Positions 61,436 to 64,000 of a stretch of 64,000 bases of DNA are shown one piece after another (position 1 is the first letter of the stretch; each line of letters opens with the position of its first letter). The position numbers and the translations under genes are program-made. The stretch is from NCBI RefSeq assembly GCF_003597675.1, contig NZ_CP030827.1, forward strand, positions 2,418,001 to 2,482,000, in the 5' to 3' direction. The notes below the pieces were generated by a model. The model saw only the letters and a list, made by a program, of their open reading frames with translations, ran no database searches and was not told where the DNA came from. The DNA comes from Neorhizobium sp. NCHU2750. GTDB lineage: Bacteria; Pseudomonadota; Alphaproteobacteria; Rhizobiales; Rhizobiaceae.

Positions 61436-61575
61436 GTCCCGGCCCGACCGTCATCCAGCGACGCAGCAGCCGACCGCGACCTTGTGCCGCCCGGCTAAGG
61501 ACACTCCGACCCTCAAGATAATCGATTCGTAATTGATCTCGTTTATCCAATAGGCCACGTGTTCTGGAGAATGAC

Positions 61576-62916
61576 ATGACGATAGGCCGGGAAAATCTGT
61601 TTGCGGACGCAGGCGTCAAGCTGAAACGCGACGAAAAGATCCTGATCGTCGAGGATTCCGTCGCCCTTTCGACATTGCTGACGAACCGTCTGGAGGAAGA
61701 GACCGGCGCGACCGTCATCCGCTGCGGCTCGCTGAAGGAGGCCCGCGCAAGGATTGCCGAAGAGCATTTCATTCTGGCGCTGACAGGCCTCAACCTCCCC
61801 GATGCCCCGGACGGCGAGATCCTCGATCTGTTGTCCGGCAGCAGCATCCCCACCATTGTCTTCACCGCGACCTTCGACGCCGAGACCAGGGCACGCTGCA
61901 ACGCCAAGAAGATTGTCGACTACATCGTCAAGCACGGCAGCCAGACGATCGACATGGTGATCCAGACCGTCAACCGGATCCTGACGAACGGCGCCCACAA
62001 GATCCTTGTCGTCGATGATGCCCGCAGCGCCCGCTCGGAACTCGTCGGCATCCTGATGCGCCAGAATTTCCAGGTCCTGGAAGCATCGTCGGGACGCGAA
62101 GCGCTGGAAATCCTGGCCGCCGACAGCACGATCGAACTCATCATCACCGACCACCACATGGCCGACATGGAAGGATACGAGCTGACCCGCCGTATTCGCC
62201 AGACACGCAATTCCGAACAGATGCGCATCATCGGCATCTCTTCCTCCTCCGACAGGCTTCTCTCGGCAAGCTTCCTGAAAGCCGGCGCATCGGACTTCAT
62301 CTATCGTCCCTTCGTCGATGAGGAACTGAAATGCCGCATCGACAACAATATCGAGACGCTCACCCAGCTCAGGCACCTGCGCCGTCTGGCAGAGCAGGAT
62401 TACCTGACCGGACTTGCCAACCGGCGCCACTTCTTCGCCCACATGCGCAAGCTGGAAAAGACCGGCCTCCATGGCTCGATCGCGCTGCTCGACATCGATT
62501 TCTTCAAGACGGTCAACGACACCTATGGCCACGACACTGGCGACATCGTCCTGCGCGCCGTATCCGATGTCATGTCTGCGATGTGCGCCCCGGCTGGCCA
62601 TATGCCGGCCCGTCTTGGCGGTGAGGAATTCGCCATCTTCCTGTCAGGGCTGGATGCCTTCCAGGCTCACTCCTTCTGCGAGCAGCTCAGAAAGGCGGTC
62701 GAGGAAACGTCGCTGGCAATCGGCGGCCAGAGCATATCGGTCACCATTTCGGCAGGCGTCGTAGAGTTCGAGCCCGACGACACGTTCGACAACCATCTGA
62801 GCGCCGCCGACCAGTTGCTCTACATGGCCAAGTCGAACGGCCGCAACCGCGTCTACTCGACGCTCACCATTCCCGAAGCGATGATGAGCGGATCGTCGAG
62901 CGCAGCCGGCAACTGA
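61576..62916 (+). CDS. PleD-like diguanylate cyclase (REC-REC-GGDEF)
   Basis: 446 aa. REC1 (about residues 20-130): ILIVEDSVALST, but its phospho-acceptor position reads Gly in ALTGLNLPD (normally D-L-N-L-P), so it is probably not phosphorylated. REC2 (about 140-260): KILVVDDARSAR, acceptor Asp in LIITDHHMADMEG, then Lys-region YRPF. GGDEF domain from about 275: YLTGLANRRHF, DIDFFKTVNDTYGHDTGD, active motif GGEEF (about 352-356). Makes c-di-GMP on phosphorylation of REC2. CtrA-type cell-cycle or stress context is not visible here. Confidence 0.92.
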   Translation: MTIGRENLFADAGVKLKRDEKILIVEDSVALSTLLTNRLEEETGATVIRCGSLKEARARIAEEHFILALTGLNLPDAPDGEILDLLSGSSIPTIVFTATFDAETRARCNAKKIVDYIVKHGSQTIDMVIQTVNRILTNGAHKILVVDDARSARSELVGILMRQNFQVLEASSGREALEILAADSTIELIITDHHMADMEGYELTRRIRQTRNSEQMRIIGISSSSDRLLSASFLKAGASDFIYRPFVDEELKCRIDNNIETLTQLRHLRRLAEQDYLTGLANRRHFFAHMRKLEKTGLHGSIALLDIDFFKTVNDTYGHDTGDIVLRAVSDVMSAMCAPAGHMPARLGGEEFAIFLSGLDAFQAHSFCEQLRKAVEETSLAIGGQSISVTISAGVVEFEPDDTFDNHLSAADQLLYMAKSNGRNRVYSTLTIPEAMMSGSSSAAGN

Positions 62917-63264
62917 TTCTGCCAGTTATATTGTCCATCCGCATGTCGGCAATGCCGCCGAGGCTGAAATCGCCGACGGAACCACCCGCACCCAGACCGG
63001 GCCGAGGTGATCGGGACCGCGCTGATTCTACGTCAGGATCAGCCGATTGACGTCAAAACCGCCAGCGCTGCCCCGAAAAGCGGAGCGGCGAGCAATTTCC
63101 CCAATCATGGCATTTGCCCATAAGCCACTGAAATTAAATAGATAAGATGACAACGTATCACAAATATCGTTGCAAATCGCACCACCTGCGAATTTCTGCT
63201 AGCAATTCAAGATGGTTAGTATATTTATTAACAATAACATAGCTTCCTCGAAAATGAAAATCGA
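62917..63264. other. Intergenic region
   Basis: No gene. The right half (63130-63260) is A/T-rich and should hold the promoter of the LuxR-type gene; no clear lux box or -35/-10 pair was found. Confidence 0.35.
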
Positions 63265-63990
63265 ATGATAACTCACGAACGGCAATCGGTGCTGAGCAGC
63301 GAGATATCTGCGGCCCATTCGCAGGAAGGTCTATTCTTGACCCTGCAGCGGGTTACCTATGAATTTAGCCTGCAGCATGTGACACTTCTTTCACTCAACA
63401 ACCCCGACGAGCGTCTTTTGTCGCGAATGATCGTCGAAACGACCGTGCCTGATGCCTATGTGGCCGAGTTCGACCGCAAGCGGTTGCTGTCAAAATGTCC
63501 TTTCGGGACGATCATCATCAACTCGAAACTCCCCTATTGTTGGTCAATCGGTGACCCTATAGCCATCAGGCCGATTGCATTCGACCCCGACATCGAGGAT
63601 CTGCAGCGCCGCTTCGGGCTGATCACCAGCGTGGCGATGACGCTGCATTCGCTGGAGGGCGAACGTTTCATCATGCGCTTCGATGGCGCCCGCCCCCGCC
63701 TGACCCAGGTGGAGCTCAATGAAATCGGCATGATCACGCTGCATGCTTTCGACATGTTCGAGAAGATAAGGCGCGATGAACGCAAGGCTGCACCCTCGCC
63801 CTTGACCAGCCGCGAACTCGAAGTGGTCCGCTGGACCGCGCAGGGCAAGACCTCCGCCGAGATCGGCCAGATCCTTTCCTTGTCCGATCATACGGTCAAC
63901 GCCTATATGACCAACGCCATAAAGAAGCTCGACTGCGTCAATCGCACTCAGCTAGTGGCGAAAGCGTTGAGACTCAGGCTTATTACCTGA
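63265..63990 (+). CDS. LuxR-type transcriptional regulator
   Basis: 241 aa. N-terminal ligand-type domain (about 20-165) and a C-terminal LuxR helix-turn-helix (about 175-240): PLTSRELEVVRWTAQGKTSA, EIGQILSLSDHTVNAYMTNA, IKKLDCVNRTQLVAKAL. The AHL-contact residues (W, Y, D, P, W pattern) are not clear in the N-terminal half, and no luxI is in the window, so it may be an orphan (solo) or respond to another signal. Next to c-di-GMP genes, suggesting a motility/biofilm role by context only. Confidence 0.85.
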   Translation: MITHERQSVLSSEISAAHSQEGLFLTLQRVTYEFSLQHVTLLSLNNPDERLLSRMIVETTVPDAYVAEFDRKRLLSKCPFGTIIINSKLPYCWSIGDPIAIRPIAFDPDIEDLQRRFGLITSVAMTLHSLEGERFIMRFDGARPRLTQVELNEIGMITLHAFDMFEKIRRDERKAAPSPLTSRELEVVRWTAQGKTSAEIGQILSLSDHTVNAYMTNAIKKLDCVNRTQLVAKALRLRLIT

Positions 63991-64000
63991 TCATGAAGCT

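Overview
The window looks like a chromosomal segment of a Rhizobiales alphaproteobacterium (Rhizobium/Agrobacterium/Sinorhizobium relatives). The evidence is a long-form leuA, a fused trpE(G) gene behind a trpL leader with three consecutive Trp codons, a ShmR-like haemin receptor with two TGA-N9-TCA (RirA-type) boxes, and an ExsH/Ply-like secreted GH16 glycanase. I recognise gene families from memory; no database search was run.

Layout. 1-6.0 kb is core genome: leuA (cut by the window edge) with a Leu-codon-rich leader, a BenE-family transporter, an RTX-GH16 glycanase and a methyltransferase. 6342-42699 is one complete prophage of about 36.4 kb. It is bounded by an identical 12-bp core and has split a HxlR-family regulator gene: the 3' part lies at 6158-6353 and the 5' part at 42699-43187, and the two halves rejoin exactly in frame. 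43.4-64 kb is core genome again: a GGDEF-EAL protein, a ClpP-type protease, HupE/UreJ, DUF2076, a cation diffusion facilitator with queF, marR-GNAT, trpL-trpE(G), an extensin-like protein, fhs, a haem receptor, UPF0114, a PleD-like diguanylate cyclase and a LuxR-type regulator.

Prophage organisation, left to right: tyrosine integrase; small early genes of unknown function; GIY-YIG proteins; a P-loop (helicase-like) ATPase on the minus strand; a 1.7-kb non-coding, repeat- and hairpin-rich stretch with a candidate structured RNA; a serine recombinase with resolvase-like half sites; then the plus-strand structural operon (small terminase candidate, holin candidate, large terminase, portal, scaffold, SU10/DUF5309-type capsid, head-tail adaptor, P22 gp10-like tail protein, ejection proteins including an M15 peptidase, tail fibre, fibre-associated protein). 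No tape-measure, sheath or tail-tube gene is visible, so the virion is most likely a podovirus. The right end carries moron-like genes: a two-gene membrane module, small proteins, a HEPN-like gene, a NodB-like deacetylase tailspike on the opposite strand with two small partners, a protein with two RMF-like repeats, a GH24 endolysin and another GIY-YIG protein. I see no CI-type repressor and no phage RNA polymerase.

The strongest signals beyond ordinary annotation are: (i) an 8-base element, CTAWATAC, in front of seven prophage genes or operons on both strands, without -35 boxes; (ii) a self-contained minus-strand transcription unit of about 0.32 kb made of successive stem-loops (14.80-15.12 kb); (iii) a leaderless leucine leader peptide in front of leuA built like the trpL leader; and (iv) an integrase whose first catalytic Arg position reads Gly.
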